A stretch of 64,000 bases of DNA from Mesorhizobium waimense (lineage in GTDB: Bacteria; Pseudomonadota; Alphaproteobacteria; Rhizobiales; Rhizobiaceae): assembly GCF_003601975.1 (NCBI RefSeq), contig NZ_QZWZ01000007.1, positions 124,001 through 188,000 on the forward strand, given 5' to 3'. The translations under genes and the position numbers were made by a program. Below are positions 35,428-44,823 of the stretch, in pieces. How positions within the stretch are numbered: the first letter of the stretch is position 1; each line of letters opens with the position of its first letter. Below the pieces are notes generated by a model. That model was not told the origin of the DNA, made no database searches, and saw nothing but the letters and a program-made list of their open reading frames with translations.

Positions 35428-36123
35428 TCAATCCAGCCCTGCTAGCCCCTCTTCGTCGGCCACCTCAGCTCCGCCCAGCCGGAACGGCGCGAACGACACG
35501 CGGTGCAGCCGCGCCACCGGGCCGTGCGCTTCGATCGCGGTGCGATGGCGGGCCGTGGCATAGCCCATATGGACCTCGAAGCCGTAGCTGTCGTGGTGGT
35601 TGCCGCAGCCGCACATCATGCGGTCGCGCATCACCTTGGCGACGATGGAGGCGGCGGCGATCGACTGCGAGCGCTGGTCGCCCTTGATCAGCGCGCGCCC
35701 GGCGCAGGTGAGGCCCGGCGGCACGTCGCGGCCGTCGGCTAGCGCCAGCTTCGGCTGCACGGAAAGACCGGCGACAGCGCGGCGCATCGCCTCCAGGCTG
35801 GCTTTGAGGATGTTGCTGCCGTCGATGCCTTCGGCGCTGATCGAGGCCATCGAGACGGCAAAGGCCGATCCCAGGATCCTGGCGAACAACGCCTCTCGCT
35901 GCAGGTGGGTCAGGCGCTTGGAATCGTCGAGACCTTCCGGGATGTTGGCTGGATTGAGCACCACCGCTGCCGCAACGACCGGTCCGGCCAGCGGGCCGCG
36001 CCCGGCCTCGTCCATCCCCGCCACAGGCCATAGGCCTTCGGCCATCGCCTTCGTCTCGAAGGAGAAGTCGGGCTTCTCGACGATTTCGAAAAGAAGCGGA
36101 GAATCGGAACGCGCGCGAGCCAT
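35428..36123 (-). CDS. rnhB: Ribonuclease HII
   Basis: This protein of about 231 residues has [20 protein letters not shown] with the catalytic Asp-Glu, [28 protein letters not shown], given by [14 protein letters not shown], and the terminal HRVSF. It cleaves RNA in RNA-DNA hybrids, removes misincorporated ribonucleotides and needs Mg2+ or Mn2+. ATG 36123 is preferred; the longer frame is not needed by the family. It is transcribed on the opposite strand to the atp operon. Confidence 0.93.
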   Translation of the reverse strand: MARARSDSPLLFEIVEKPDFSFETKAMAEGLWPVAGMDEAGRGPLAGPVVAAAVVLNPANIPEGLDDSKRLTHLQREALFARILGSAFAVSMASISAEGIDGSNILKASLEAMRRAVAGLSVQPKLALADGRDVPPGLTCAGRALIKGDQRSQSIAAASIVAKVMRDRMMCGCGNHHDSYGFEVHMGYATARHRTAIEAHGPVARLHRVSFAPFRLGGAEVADEEGLAGLD

Positions 36124-36281
36124 ATTGCGGCGAGGTTCGCATCGGCTCCGATTCTCCGCAAGTCCCTCCGGGTCGGGTGGGGCACCTGGACCGGGAGGGC
36201 ACCGTCTGCAGGCCGGGGGGACAGGGCCGGACGGGATTCTTTTCTCATGCACCGGCCAGCGAAGGCCGGTGCCCGATCTTC

Positions 36282-37436
36282 CTAAAGCAGCATCAACTGC
36301 TCCGTGGCATTGGCAGCGGCGACGAACTGGTCTGTCCTGAGCGTCCGCCGCTCGGCGTTGAGGCCGAGCCGCTTGGCGGTGATCTCGAAGCGGCGGCCGA
36401 TCTGCCAGGCATAGGGTCCAGCACCCTTCATGCGCTTGCCCCATTCCGAATCGTAGTCCTTGCCGTCGCGCATCGAACGGATCAGCGACATGACGTGCCG
36501 GTAGCGGTCGGGATAATGCCGCAGCAGCCAGTCCTTGAAGATCGGGGCCACCTCCAGCGGCAGGCGAAGTATGACATAGCCGGCCTCACGCGCGCCGGCG
36601 GCGCGTGCCGAATCGAGGATGCGCTCCATCTCCGGATCGGTAAGGCCGGGTATGATCGGCGCCACCATGACGGAAGCCGGAATGCCTGCGTCCGAAAGTT
36701 GCCGGATCGCTTCCAGCCGCTTGGTCGGCGTCGACGCGCGTGGTTCCATGGTGCGCGCCAGCATGCGGTCGAGCGTCGTCACCGACAGCGCCACCTTGGC
36801 CAAGCCCCGTTCGGCCATGCGCGACAATATGTCGATGTCGCGCGTCACCAGCGCCGACTTGGTGACGATGCCGACCGGATGGCCGCGCGCCTCCAGCACT
36901 TCGAGGATCTCGCGCATGATCCGGTACTGCTTCTCGATCGGCTGGTAGGGATCTGTGTTGGTGCCGATGGCGATGGTGCGCGGCTGGTAGCCGGGCTTCG
37001 ACAATTCCTTGTCGAGCATCCGTGCCGCGTCCGGCTTGGCGAACAGCTTCGATTCGAAGTCGAGCCCCGGCGACAGGCCCATGAAGGCGTGCGTCGGCCT
37101 GGCGAAGCAATAGACGCAGCCATGTTCGCAGCCGCGATAGGGGTTGATCGAGCGGTCGAAGGAAATGTCGGGCGACTCGTTGCGGGTGATAATCGTGCGC
37201 GGCTTCTCGACCTGCACCTCGGTCTTGAACGGCGGCAGGTCCTCCAGCGAATTCCAGCCGTCGTCGAAGACATGCCGGCTGACCGGCTCGAAGCGGCCGG
37301 ACGGATTGATGCCGGCAGAGCGGCCGCGATTGCGGTCCGGCCGCACGCGCATGCCGCTCTGCTCGATCATCGCATTCGCCATCTCGGCCCTCCCGGCCCC
37401 GAAGGCTGCAATGTCGGCACGCACGATCTGTTCCAT
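36282..37436 (-). CDS. PA0069-family radical SAM protein
   Basis: This protein of about 384 residues has the radical SAM cluster motif [14 protein letters not shown] (CxxxCxxC), the [11 protein letters not shown] segment, and [16 protein letters not shown] typical of the PA0069/SplB-like branch. It binds a 4Fe-4S cluster and S-adenosylmethionine; the reaction is unknown. ATG 37436 has GGGAGAGG upstream. A gap of about 158 bp separates it from rnhB. Confidence 0.85.
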   Translation of the reverse strand: MEQIVRADIAAFGAGRAEMANAMIEQSGMRVRPDRNRGRSAGINPSGRFEPVSRHVFDDGWNSLEDLPPFKTEVQVEKPRTIITRNESPDISFDRSINPYRGCEHGCVYCFARPTHAFMGLSPGLDFESKLFAKPDAARMLDKELSKPGYQPRTIAIGTNTDPYQPIEKQYRIMREILEVLEARGHPVGIVTKSALVTRDIDILSRMAERGLAKVALSVTTLDRMLARTMEPRASTPTKRLEAIRQLSDAGIPASVMVAPIIPGLTDPEMERILDSARAAGAREAGYVILRLPLEVAPIFKDWLLRHYPDRYRHVMSLIRSMRDGKDYDSEWGKRMKGAGPYAWQIGRRFEITAKRLGLNAERRTLRTDQFVAAANATEQLMLL

Positions 37437-37586
37437 CTTTGCCCTCTCCCAGGGACTGTCGGCAGGCTGTCGAATCGCTCTATTCATGAAACTATTCCTA
37501 TTTTGTCGACGAGAACAAAGCAAGAACTTTCTATGCTGCGATGCAAAAACTGGCGCGGCGTGCGGCTTTCCGCTATTCGGCTAAAC

Positions 37587-38090
37587 ATGCTCAGCGTTCT
37601 CATCGAAACCCTGAATGACGAAGAGGGCCTTGCCCGCACGCTCGCCTCGCTGATCGGCGGCGCGGTCGAGGGCGTGGTGCGCGATGTCATCGTCTGCGAC
37701 AACGGTTCGACCGACCAGACGCACCGTGTCGCCGAGCATGCCGGCTGCCACTATGTCGTCGGCGGCATCGCGGCCGGCATCAGGCAAGCCAAGGGCGACT
37801 GGCTGCTGTTGCTGGAGCCCGGCGCGCGGCTTTCGGAAGGCTGGATCGACGAGCTTGTCGCCCACACCGCGAGGCAAACCATGCCGGCGCGGTTTGCGCG
37901 GGCGCGGGGCAGCCGTACGCCGTTCCTGGCACGGGTCTTTTCGGGCAACCGGGCACTGGCCGAGGGGCTGGTGATCAGCAAGCGCCAGGCCGCCGCCCTC
38001 TCGAAAAGCGCCCGCAGCGCCGAGGCCATTGCGCGCGGCCTTGCGACCAGGAGGCTCAACGCGGAGATCTGGGTCGCGCCATCGAAATGA
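37587..38090 (+). CDS. Short family 2 glycosyltransferase-like protein
   Basis: This protein of 167 residues (ATG 37587) has the GT-A start SVLIETLNDEEGLARTLASL and DVIVCDNGSTDQTH, followed by AGIRQAKGDWLLLLEPGARL. It is shorter than full glycosyltransferases (about 250 or more) and lacks the usual acceptor-side domain, so it may be a reduced family member. A start at 37533 would give 185 residues. No clear ribosome binding site is seen. The acceptor and sugar are unknown. Confidence 0.7.
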   Translation: MLSVLIETLNDEEGLARTLASLIGGAVEGVVRDVIVCDNGSTDQTHRVAEHAGCHYVVGGIAAGIRQAKGDWLLLLEPGARLSEGWIDELVAHTARQTMPARFARARGSRTPFLARVFSGNRALAEGLVISKRQAAALSKSARSAEAIARGLATRRLNAEIWVAPSK

Positions 38091-38172
38091 GGCCCTTTGC
38101 CCCGCCTTCGCGAACGGACGGAGCTTCACTCGTTCCCACGGCCAGGTGAATTTGTTGCCGGTGCGTTGTCTA

Positions 38173-38187
38173 TTGTGCATTGCACAA
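38173..38187. promoter_or_regulatory. Perfect palindrome upstream of the PhyH-like gene
   Basis: TTGTGCATTGCACAA has 6-bp arms and a 3-base centre. The arms TGTGCA/TGCACA are like the half-sites of rhizobial LuxR-type boxes, but the spacing is shorter. It lies 112 bp before ATG 38299. The rest of 38091-38298 has no gene. Confidence 0.4.
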
Positions 38188-38298
38188 AATATGACGGGGG
38201 CGTAGCATTCCCTCCACGCGGGACAATCGGGTTTGGGTAATGCCGGAGCGGTGAGCAACCGACGCTGCGTCGGCGCCGCATTCATACCCGAGGACCCG

Positions 38299-39270
38299 AT
38301 GACCTTTACAAGCCCAGACAAATCCGGCGCCGCCAGCTTGGAGGCAATTGCGCGAAATGGCAGCATGTTGCGCCGCATGGCAGCGCGCATCCCGACCTAT
38401 CTGACCGATCTTCGCGAAAATCCCGCCTGGTTGCCGATGTTCGTCCTCGCCCGCACCATGCCGGGTCGGCGCCTGCACTGGCTCGGCGCCAAACAGGCCA
38501 AGCCGACACGCAACGAGGATACGATGTTTGCCGGCGTCGACCGCGCCGCGGTTGTCGGCGCATTGAAAGCGGACGGGTTGTTTTCAGGGCTGGTGCTGCC
38601 GCAGGCCATTCACGAGGAAATTGCCAGCTTCGCCGAGCGCACGCCTTGCTTCGGCAATTTCGACCGTCGTCTCGAGTTCATGCCAGGCGAGCATGCCGAG
38701 GCCGAAAAGCGTTTTGGCCGCCCGTTGCTCAGCGGCCATTTCTTCGAGCGTATCCTCGATTGCGATGCCGCTTTGGCCATTCAGCACGACCCGCTGCTGC
38801 TTGATATCGCCGCGCACTATCTCGGCGGCCAGGCGAAATTGATCACGACGCGCGTCTGGTGGAGCTTTCCGACTGGTGCGGCCTCGGATGCCGACAAGAA
38901 CCTTGCCTCGCTCGGCAAATACCACTTCGACCTGGACGACTGGCGGATGCTGAAATTCTTCTTCTATCTCAAGCCCGTCGATGCCGACACCGGTCCGCAT
39001 GTCTATGTCCGCGGCAGCCATAACCGCCGCGCCGTGAAACACCAGCTGACGCTGCTCGTCGGCCATCCGGCGCCGGATGTGCTCGGCGTCTACGGCGACG
39101 ACAGCCCGGTGACGCTGACCGGCGAAGCCGGTCTCGGCTTCGTCGAGGATCCGTTCGGCTTCCACATGGGCACCGTGCCGACGCGCACGCCGAGGCTGAT
39201 GATGGAAGTCGGTTTCGGCGTCTCGTCACCGTCACGCCGCCGCTTCCACGGGGAACCGGTCATTCGCTGA
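38299..39270 (+). CDS. Phytanoyl-CoA dioxygenase (PhyH)-like protein
   Basis: This 323-residue protein has the 2-oxoglutarate/Fe(II) dioxygenase core. YHFDLDDWRMLKFFFYLKPVD, given by YHFDLDDWRM, carries the HxD iron ligands, PHVYVRGSHNRR the next strand, and the distal His and a later Arg lie in DPFGFHMGTVPTRTPRL. ATG 38299 has GAGGA upstream. The substrate is unknown. It converges with the GFA gene and their ends overlap by 11 bp. Confidence 0.75.
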   Translation: MTFTSPDKSGAASLEAIARNGSMLRRMAARIPTYLTDLRENPAWLPMFVLARTMPGRRLHWLGAKQAKPTRNEDTMFAGVDRAAVVGALKADGLFSGLVLPQAIHEEIASFAERTPCFGNFDRRLEFMPGEHAEAEKRFGRPLLSGHFFERILDCDAALAIQHDPLLLDIAAHYLGGQAKLITTRVWWSFPTGAASDADKNLASLGKYHFDLDDWRMLKFFFYLKPVDADTGPHVYVRGSHNRRAVKHQLTLLVGHPAPDVLGVYGDDSPVTLTGEAGLGFVEDPFGFHMGTVPTRTPRLMMEVGFGVSSPSRRRFHGEPVIR

Positions 39271-39688
39271 AACGCATCTCGATCGGCATCCAGAACGAGC
39301 GCCGCCGGGCGAGGCGGCTCTCCCTGCTTTCGGCATCGAAATTCACGGCGACAGGCTCGCGGCTGAACTGCATCCGGCCGTCCAGCGCGTTGATGTTGAC
39401 GATCGCCCTAGCGTCGCTCTTATCTCCGGCAATGGCGGCGACATAGACGCCGCATTCCCGGCAGATCAGGTAATCGGCGGTCCGCAGTCCGAACTGGTAT
39501 TTCCGCAATCGCGTTTCGTCCTTCACCGCGATGATCAGCCTGCCGGCCGGATCGGCGGCGGCGCGCGAGCCATGTCTGGTACAGAAGGAGCATTGGCAGG
39601 CGCGAACCTCGATTTGCGGCGGTTCGATCTCGCTTTCGAATGTCAGGTGTATATTGCCGCAATGGCAGCCGCCGGTGTGTCGGTTCAT
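39260..39688 (-). CDS. GFA family (glutathione-dependent formaldehyde-activating / CENP-V) protein
   Basis: This 142-residue zinc protein has GGCHCGNIHL and CQCSFCTRHGSRAAAD, and CRECGVYVA in the later half. These Cys residues form the two zinc sites of the Gfa/CENP-V fold. The name reflects a proposed glutathione-formaldehyde role that is doubtful for most members. The gene converges with the PhyH-like gene. Confidence 0.85.
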   Translation of the reverse strand: MNRHTGGCHCGNIHLTFESEIEPPQIEVRACQCSFCTRHGSRAAADPAGRLIIAVKDETRLRKYQFGLRTADYLICRECGVYVAAIAGDKSDARAIVNINALDGRMQFSREPVAVNFDAESRESRLARRRSFWMPIEMRFSE

Positions 39689-39828
39689 CGCATGTCTCGC
39701 TCACGAAGGTCGTGGCGCAGACTATTTTTCCGGCGTCCGATTGGGAATGGCGCTTCGAAGGCGCAAGCGCGGTTCTGCCTGGCAAACCAAAAGTCGCGGC
39801 AACGAATTGCCTGCGACCTGGCCATCCT

Positions 39829-40371
39829 TCATCCGCGCCTGAGATGCTCGTCCAGGCGCGGCATGATCTCGACGAAGTTGCAGGGCATGTGGCGGTAGTC
39901 GAGCTGCGGCTTCAGGATGCCGTCCCAGGCGTCCTTGCAGGCGCCGGGTGATCCCGGCAGCACGAAGACGAAGGTGGCGTTGACGACGCCGCCGGTCGCC
40001 CGGCTCTGGATCGTCGAGGTGCCGATCTTGTCGTAGGAGATGCGGTGGAACACTTCGGAAAAGCCGTCCATTCGCTTTTCGAAGATCGGCTCCAGCGCCT
40101 CCGGCGTCACGTCGCGGCCGGTGAAGCCGGTGCCGCCGGTGGTGATGACGACATCGATGTCCTTGTCCTGCGACCAGCCAAGCACCTTGTCGCGGACCTT
40201 GTCACGGTCGTCGGTGACGATATCGCGGGCGGCAAGGATGTGGCCGGCCTCCGTGATGCGGTCGGCCAGCGTCTGGCCGGACTTGTCGTCGGCAAGGCTG
40301 CGCGTATCGGAAACGGTCAGAACCGCAATGCGCACGGGAATGAAGGGACGGCTTTCGTCAATCCTGGCCAT
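39829..40371 (-). CDS. moaB: Molybdenum cofactor biosynthesis protein B
   Basis: This 180-residue protein has the MoaB/MogA fold: VLTVSDTRSLADDKSGQTLA, VVITTGGTGFTGRDVTPEAL and VLPGSPGACKDAWDGIL, given by PGSPGACKDAW. It binds molybdopterin and acts in cofactor adenylation. ATG 40371 lies inside the 3' end of ispE (overlap 14 bp), so it is co-transcribed and probably coupled to ispE. Upstream in-frame codons belong to the ispE shadow. Confidence 0.9.
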   Translation of the reverse strand: MARIDESRPFIPVRIAVLTVSDTRSLADDKSGQTLADRITEAGHILAARDIVTDDRDKVRDKVLGWSQDKDIDVVITTGGTGFTGRDVTPEALEPIFEKRMDGFSEVFHRISYDKIGTSTIQSRATGGVVNATFVFVLPGSPGACKDAWDGILKPQLDYRHMPCNFVEIMPRLDEHLRRG

Positions 40372-41254
40372 GGGCGTCAGCCTCCATGCTTCGTGTCGCG
40401 GCGACGAACCAGTCGGGATGGCGGCTGCGTATGTCGAGTGCGGCACGCTTGGCGACATTGCCGGTCTCGAACAGCCCGAAGCAGGTGGCGCCGGAGCCCG
40501 ACATCCGGGCAAATCCCGCTCCAGCCTTGTTCAGCACCGACAATGTCTTGCCGATGGCCGGCTGGATCGCGCGCGCCGCCGGTTCGAGATCGTTGCGGGT
40601 GATCTCCAGCCAGTTGCGGACGCTGTGGAAGTCGATTCTGCTGGGCAGCGGCGGCAGCCCGTTATTGTCGCGGCTGGCGAGCGCTTTGAACACCTCGGCC
40701 GTCGAGACGGCGGTGCCGGGATTGACCAGCACCAGGCCGAGCGCCGGAAAATCCGGTACGCTCGACAACTCGTCACCGATACCGCGCGCGACGAGGGGTT
40801 TTGCCGCCAGGCACATGGGAATGTCGGCGCCAAGCGTAAGCCCGATGCGCGCCAGTTCGGCCTCATCGATATCCAGCCTCCAGGCATCCACGAGCCCGCG
40901 CAGTACCGCCGCCGCATCGCTCGATCCGCCGCCGACGCCTGAGGCAACCGGCAGGTTCTTTTCCAGCCTGATGGCGACAGGCGGCGTCCGCTGCGGGCCG
41001 GCTTCCCGCCGCAGCGCCTCGCGCGCCTTCACCACCAGATTGCTGTCGTCGAGTGGGACCGCGGACGCGTACTTGCCGGAAGCGGAAAAAAGATCGCTGT
41101 CGGCGCGCTCGATCTCGACCCTGTCGCCGAAGCGGGTGAAGACGGCGAGGCTCTCGATCAGGTGATAGCCGTCGGCGCGCCTGCCGGTGACATGCAGCGC
41201 CAGATTGATCTTGGCGGGCGCAAGCCAAGTCCGGGCCGCTGCCTCGGAGTTCAA
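40358..41254 (-). CDS. ispE: 4-diphosphocytidyl-2-C-methyl-D-erythritol kinase
   Basis: This 298-residue GHMP kinase phosphorylates CDP-methylerythritol in the non-mevalonate isoprenoid pathway. LAPAKINLALHVTGRRADGYH is the N-terminal signature, given by APAKINLALHVTGRRADGYH (20 residues), and PVASGVGGGSSDAAAVLRGL is the ATP-binding glycine-rich loop. ARMSGSGATCFGLF is the third GHMP motif. The start is TTG 41254. It heads a pair with moaB. Confidence 0.93.
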   Translation of the reverse strand: MNSEAAARTWLAPAKINLALHVTGRRADGYHLIESLAVFTRFGDRVEIERADSDLFSASGKYASAVPLDDSNLVVKAREALRREAGPQRTPPVAIRLEKNLPVASGVGGGSSDAAAVLRGLVDAWRLDIDEAELARIGLTLGADIPMCLAAKPLVARGIGDELSSVPDFPALGLVLVNPGTAVSTAEVFKALASRDNNGLPPLPSRIDFHSVRNWLEITRNDLEPAARAIQPAIGKTLSVLNKAGAGFARMSGSGATCFGLFETGNVAKRAALDIRSRHPDWFVAATRSMEADAHGQD

Positions 41255-41279
41255 TGTGTCGGTTGCAAGGGAAATGCTG

Positions 41280-41465
41280 TCAGTCCTTGGCCAAGCGGTA
41301 TTCGCCGGTCTTGGGGTCCTTGACCAGTGTTCCCATCGTACCGTTGGCCGCCTGCTTTTCGGTGCGCCGGATCTTGGCCGTCACGCGTTCGGCTTCCCTG
41401 ACGAAGGAGCGGTAGCCGACATAGGCAAGCACGCCAATGGTGACGAAGAAAATGATCTGCGGCAT
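41280..41465 (-). CDS. Small single-membrane-pass protein of unknown function
   Basis: This 61-residue protein has one N-terminal hydrophobic segment (QIIFFVTIGVLAYVGYRSFV, 20 residues) and a basic then mixed tail ending DPKTGEYRLAKD. It has a GGAG-type site upstream and is 25 bp before ispE, so it is probably translated in the same operon. I know no function; the composition and layout look genuine. Confidence 0.65.
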   Translation of the reverse strand: MPQIIFFVTIGVLAYVGYRSFVREAERVTAKIRRTEKQAANGTMGTLVKDPKTGEYRLAKD

Positions 41466-41547
41466 CTCAAACTCCTCCCTCGAAAAGGCGGCGAAGGCGG
41501 CCGGTCGGGTCGGTCAAGGCGATATGCTAGACGGTTTCACTGTTTTT

Positions 41548-42411
41548 TCAAAGCCCGAAGCGCGCCCACAGCGCGCGCTCTTCCGCCGCATCGATGATGC
41601 CACTGGCAGCCGCTGCGGCAATGTCGGGCGCCGAAAAGCCTTTGCTCGAGCCGAACAGGCCAAAACGGCCGAACAGGCCGCGCGGCGCCGTGATCAACTT
41701 GAGCTGTGTCTTTGGCCCGAACCGGGTCTTGAGCACCGTGCGCATATCGCCCAGCGCGTCGACAAGGCCGAGCTCAAGACCCTTCTTTGCCGTCCAGAAC
41801 AGGCCGGTGAACAGATCCGGGTCGTCCTTGAGCCTGGTGCCGCGCCGTTCCTTGACGAGATCGATGAAGGTCTCGTGCACCTCGAGTTGCAGGGCTTTCA
41901 GCCGCTCGACGTCTTCCTTCTTCTCCGGCTTGAACGGGTCCAGTACCGCCTTGTTCTGGCCGGCCGTGTGCACGCGGCGCTCGACGCCGATCTTTTTCAT
42001 CAATTCGGGAAAGCCGAACGAGGCCGACACCACGCCGATCGAGCCGACGATGGAGGAAGGATCGGCAAAAATCTCGTCGCCGGCAACGGCGATCATGTAG
42101 CCGCCCGATGCCGCCACGTCCTCGACGAAGACCAGCACCTTCTTGTTCTTTTCCGTCGCCAGGTCGCGGATGCGCTTGAAGATCAGCCGCGACTGCACTG
42201 GCGAGCCGCCCGGTGAATTGATCGAGATGGCAACCGCCGGCGCATCGAAGGAAAACGCCTTTTCGATCAGGCCGGCGGTCGACGCCAGCGAGAGGCTCGG
42301 CCGGAACTGGCCGCCGCCTGCCATGATGATCCCCTGCAGCCGGATGACCGGAACGGTGACGACGGTGGAGCGCCAGGATTTCGGCAGCAGGCGGTTCAAG
42401 AGGCGTTTCAC
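41548..42411 (-). CDS. S49 family serine peptidase (SppA/SohB type)
   Basis: This protein of about 287 residues has the S49 active-site Ser in VAASGGYMIAVAGDEIFADP, then SIVGSIGVVSASFGFPELMK, given by SIVGSIGVV. INSPGGSPVQS lies before them. The conserved Lys partner is probably further along. There is no clear N-terminal membrane segment. GTG 42411 has GGAG 11 bases upstream; TTG 42432 is the longer start. It degrades signal peptides or other membrane peptides. Confidence 0.85.
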   Translation of the reverse strand: MKRLLNRLLPKSWRSTVVTVPVIRLQGIIMAGGGQFRPSLSLASTAGLIEKAFSFDAPAVAISINSPGGSPVQSRLIFKRIRDLATEKNKKVLVFVEDVAASGGYMIAVAGDEIFADPSSIVGSIGVVSASFGFPELMKKIGVERRVHTAGQNKAVLDPFKPEKKEDVERLKALQLEVHETFIDLVKERRGTRLKDDPDLFTGLFWTAKKGLELGLVDALGDMRTVLKTRFGPKTQLKLITAPRGLFGRFGLFGSSKGFSAPDIAAAAASGIIDAAEERALWARFGL

Positions 42412-42548
42412 GAGGGCGTTGTCTCCGGTCAATGTGCAAAGAGCAGGATCAGGTCAGGTTTGGTCTTATGTTTCTGGGACGGCGCAGCGAACTTGCTCCG
42501 GGCATGTAGGGATTTTCCAGCCAACAGCAATGCTATGTGGCCGGCGGA

Positions 42549-43349
42549 TCAGTCGCCGAACAGCGACGCCAGTCCGTTGTTGATCATCTCGGTCCGCTCC
42601 GCTGGTCCGTTGCCCGATTGCGCATGCAGCATCAGCGGCGGGCGGATCGACAGTTTTCCGCGCGCGCCGAGTGCCGCCCTGACGACGATGCGGATCGCCG
42701 ATGCCTCGGGGCGCGGGTGGACCGAGAGCAGTTCGGCGTCGCCGAAGCGGCCCTCGATCGCATCGAGAAGCGCGCCGAGCTGCTCCGGCCGGGCAATGAC
42801 GGCGAGCCCGCCGCGCGGCCTCACGACCGCGGCGGCACTGCGGATCCAGCTCTCGAACAGCCCGTCCTCCATCACGTGGGCCTGCTTGCGCAGCGGATCT
42901 GGTGTGGCGCGATCCTCGGCGGCGTTGAAGGGCGGATTCATGATGACGAAATCGAAGGAATTGTCGGCAAGGCCGGCGTCGCCTCTCGCCTTGCCCGACA
43001 GCGTGACGTCGGCGGCCAGCACCGAGGCGCGATCGCCGAGATGGGCGTTGCCGGGATGGGCAAGCGTGGTCGCAGCGAATCCCGCCATTTCCTCGGAGCG
43101 TTCGACCAGCACGGCCCGGGCAGACGAACAGCGCGACAGCACCGCCAGGCCCGCGGCGCCGGCACCGGCGCCGAAATCGGCAAGCCGGCCGGCAAAGGCG
43201 GACGGCACGGCGGCGGCCAGCATCATGGCATCCATGCCGGCGCGGTGGCCGCCCGCCTGGGGCTGCACCAGCCAGAAGCGACCGCGATGGAAGGCATCGA
43301 CCGTGTGGGCGGGCGTATCCGGAACAAGGGCGGCGGGCGAAGCGGACAT
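42549..43349 (-). CDS. tRNA1(Val) (adenine-N6)-methyltransferase-like protein (TrmN6 type)
   Basis: This 266-residue Rossmann methyltransferase has ADFGAGAGAAGLAVLSR (SAM-binding loop) and FVIMNPPFNAAEDRATP with NPPF, which marks adenine-N6 methyltransferases. It is longer than E. coli TrmN6 but of the same type. Its ATG overlaps the last base of the DUF2007 gene. The target base is inferred only. Confidence 0.8.
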   Translation of the reverse strand: MSASPAALVPDTPAHTVDAFHRGRFWLVQPQAGGHRAGMDAMMLAAAVPSAFAGRLADFGAGAGAAGLAVLSRCSSARAVLVERSEEMAGFAATTLAHPGNAHLGDRASVLAADVTLSGKARGDAGLADNSFDFVIMNPPFNAAEDRATPDPLRKQAHVMEDGLFESWIRSAAAVVRPRGGLAVIARPEQLGALLDAIEGRFGDAELLSVHPRPEASAIRIVVRAALGARGKLSIRPPLMLHAQSGNGPAERTEMINNGLASLFGD

Positions 43350-43573
43350 TATTTTTGGCGGATCTCGTTGGCGATGCCGGCATCCGTCAGGATGCGCCGC
43401 GCCGCATCCGCCTGGTCGGCGTCGACCATGACGCGCCGGGGCAGGATGCCGATCGAACCGTCGAGCACGCTCATGTTCTGGTCGGCGACGAAACAGGCAA
43501 TGCCGGCATCGCGCATCAGCGATTCGACAAAGGAGATGATCACGGCATCGTTGGTGCGAATGAGCTCTATCAT
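43349..43573 (-). CDS. DUF2007 family protein
   Basis: This 74-residue protein has MIELIRTNDAVIISFVESLM followed by GIACFVADQNMSVLDGSIG and RRVMVDADQADAARRIL, the DUF2007 layout (a small alpha/beta fold). Function is not known. It overlaps the methyltransferase gene by one base and is its operon partner, an order conserved in rhizobia. Confidence 0.85.
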   Translation of the reverse strand: MIELIRTNDAVIISFVESLMRDAGIACFVADQNMSVLDGSIGILPRRVMVDADQADAARRILTDAGIANEIRQK

Positions 43574-43731
43574 CGGACGAAAATCGCAGGTTGCGGCGTT
43601 CCTGTAAACGTGGGCGGTCGCCTTGCCGGTTGCAACCGCGCCAATTCGCCTCTTGCCGTGCCCGTGGGTGCCGCCCTAGAGTCCATCAGGGACAGGGTGC
43701 CGTCGTGCGCATGGAATAGACGGGAGTGTTT

Positions 43732-44751
43732 GTGGTGGGTGTCGTTCTCAATATCGAAAACGGGAAGCGGGAAGCCGCCTCCATCAAGGACCTGATCGAC
43801 CTGACGGCGGCCGATATGGGGCGCGTCAACGAACTCATCCTGTCGAAGGCCGGTTCCGACGTCGAAATGATCCCGGAAGTCGCCAACCATTTGATCTCGT
43901 CCGGCGGCAAAAGGCTGCGGCCGATGTTGACGTTGGCGGCCGCGCAGATGTTCGGCTATTCTGGCGAGGGCCACGTCAAGCTCGCCACGTCGGTCGAATT
44001 CATGCACACGGCAACGCTCCTGCACGACGATGTCGTCGACGAGAGCGGCATGCGCCGCGGCAAGAAGACCGCACGCATGATCTGGGGCAACCAGGCCAGC
44101 GTGCTGGTCGGCGATTTCCTGCTCGGCCAGGCTTTTCGCATGATGGTCGATGTCGGCTCGCTGGAAGCGCTCGACATCCTGTCGAGCGCCGCCTCCATCA
44201 TCGCCGAGGGCGAGGTGATGCAGCTTGCCGCCGCCAAGAACTTAGAGACCACCGAGGACGAGCATTTCGCCGTCATCAAGGCCAAGACCGCGGCGCTGTT
44301 TTCGGCCGCCGCCGAAGTCGGCCCGGTCATCGCCCAGGCAACACGCAACGATCGCGCCGCACTGCGCTCCTACGGCATGAATCTCGGCCTTGCCTTCCAG
44401 CTCATCGACGACGTGCTGGATTATGGCGGCTCCAGCAAGGAGCTGGGCAAAAATGTCGGCGACGATTTCCGCGAAGGCAAAGTGACGCTGCCGGTCATCC
44501 TCGCCTACCGGCGCGGCACCAAGGCCGAACGCACCTTCTGGAAGCGCGCCATCGAGGACAATGTCACCGACGATGCCGGGCTGGAAAAGGCGATCGGCCT
44601 GATGAGCCGCCATGGCGCCATCGCCGACACGATCGGCCGTGCTCGCCATTTCGGCGAGATCGCCCGCGACGCGCTGGCGCCGCTGGAGGCGACGCCGCAG
44701 AAATCGGCGCTGATCGACGTCATCGATTTCTGCATCAGCCGGGTGAACTGA
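43732..44751 (+). CDS. Polyprenyl diphosphate synthase (octa-/decaprenyl type)
   Basis: This protein of about 339 residues has both Asp-rich motifs: LLHDDVVDESGMRRGK (first) and AFQLIDDVLDYGG (second), with GGKRLRPML before them. It makes the long isoprenoid tail of ubiquinone from farnesyl or geranyl diphosphate and isopentenyl diphosphate. GTG 43732 has GGGAG 5 bases upstream. Alphaproteobacteria mostly use Q10, so decaprenyl is likely. The 158 bp before it hold no gene. Confidence 0.9.
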   Translation: MVGVVLNIENGKREAASIKDLIDLTAADMGRVNELILSKAGSDVEMIPEVANHLISSGGKRLRPMLTLAAAQMFGYSGEGHVKLATSVEFMHTATLLHDDVVDESGMRRGKKTARMIWGNQASVLVGDFLLGQAFRMMVDVGSLEALDILSSAASIIAEGEVMQLAAAKNLETTEDEHFAVIKAKTAALFSAAAEVGPVIAQATRNDRAALRSYGMNLGLAFQLIDDVLDYGGSSKELGKNVGDDFREGKVTLPVILAYRRGTKAERTFWKRAIEDNVTDDAGLEKAIGLMSRHGAIADTIGRARHFGEIARDALAPLEATPQKSALIDVIDFCISRVN

Positions 44752-44787
44752 AAGGCAACTTTGCCGCGAAATCACGCGACCGCCGTC

Positions 44788-44820
44788 TCGACAAGCCGTC
44801 GCGATGCAAATTATCTACAA
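44788..44820 (+). promoter_or_regulatory. bioR promoter with overlapping BioR box
   Basis: TCGACA (44788-44793), a 17-base spacer and TTATCT (44811-44816). The -10 lies inside TTATCTACAA (44811-44820), one change from the BioR consensus TTATMKATAA. Transcription would start at or next to ATG 44824. Confidence 0.7.
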
Positions 44821-44823
44821 ATC

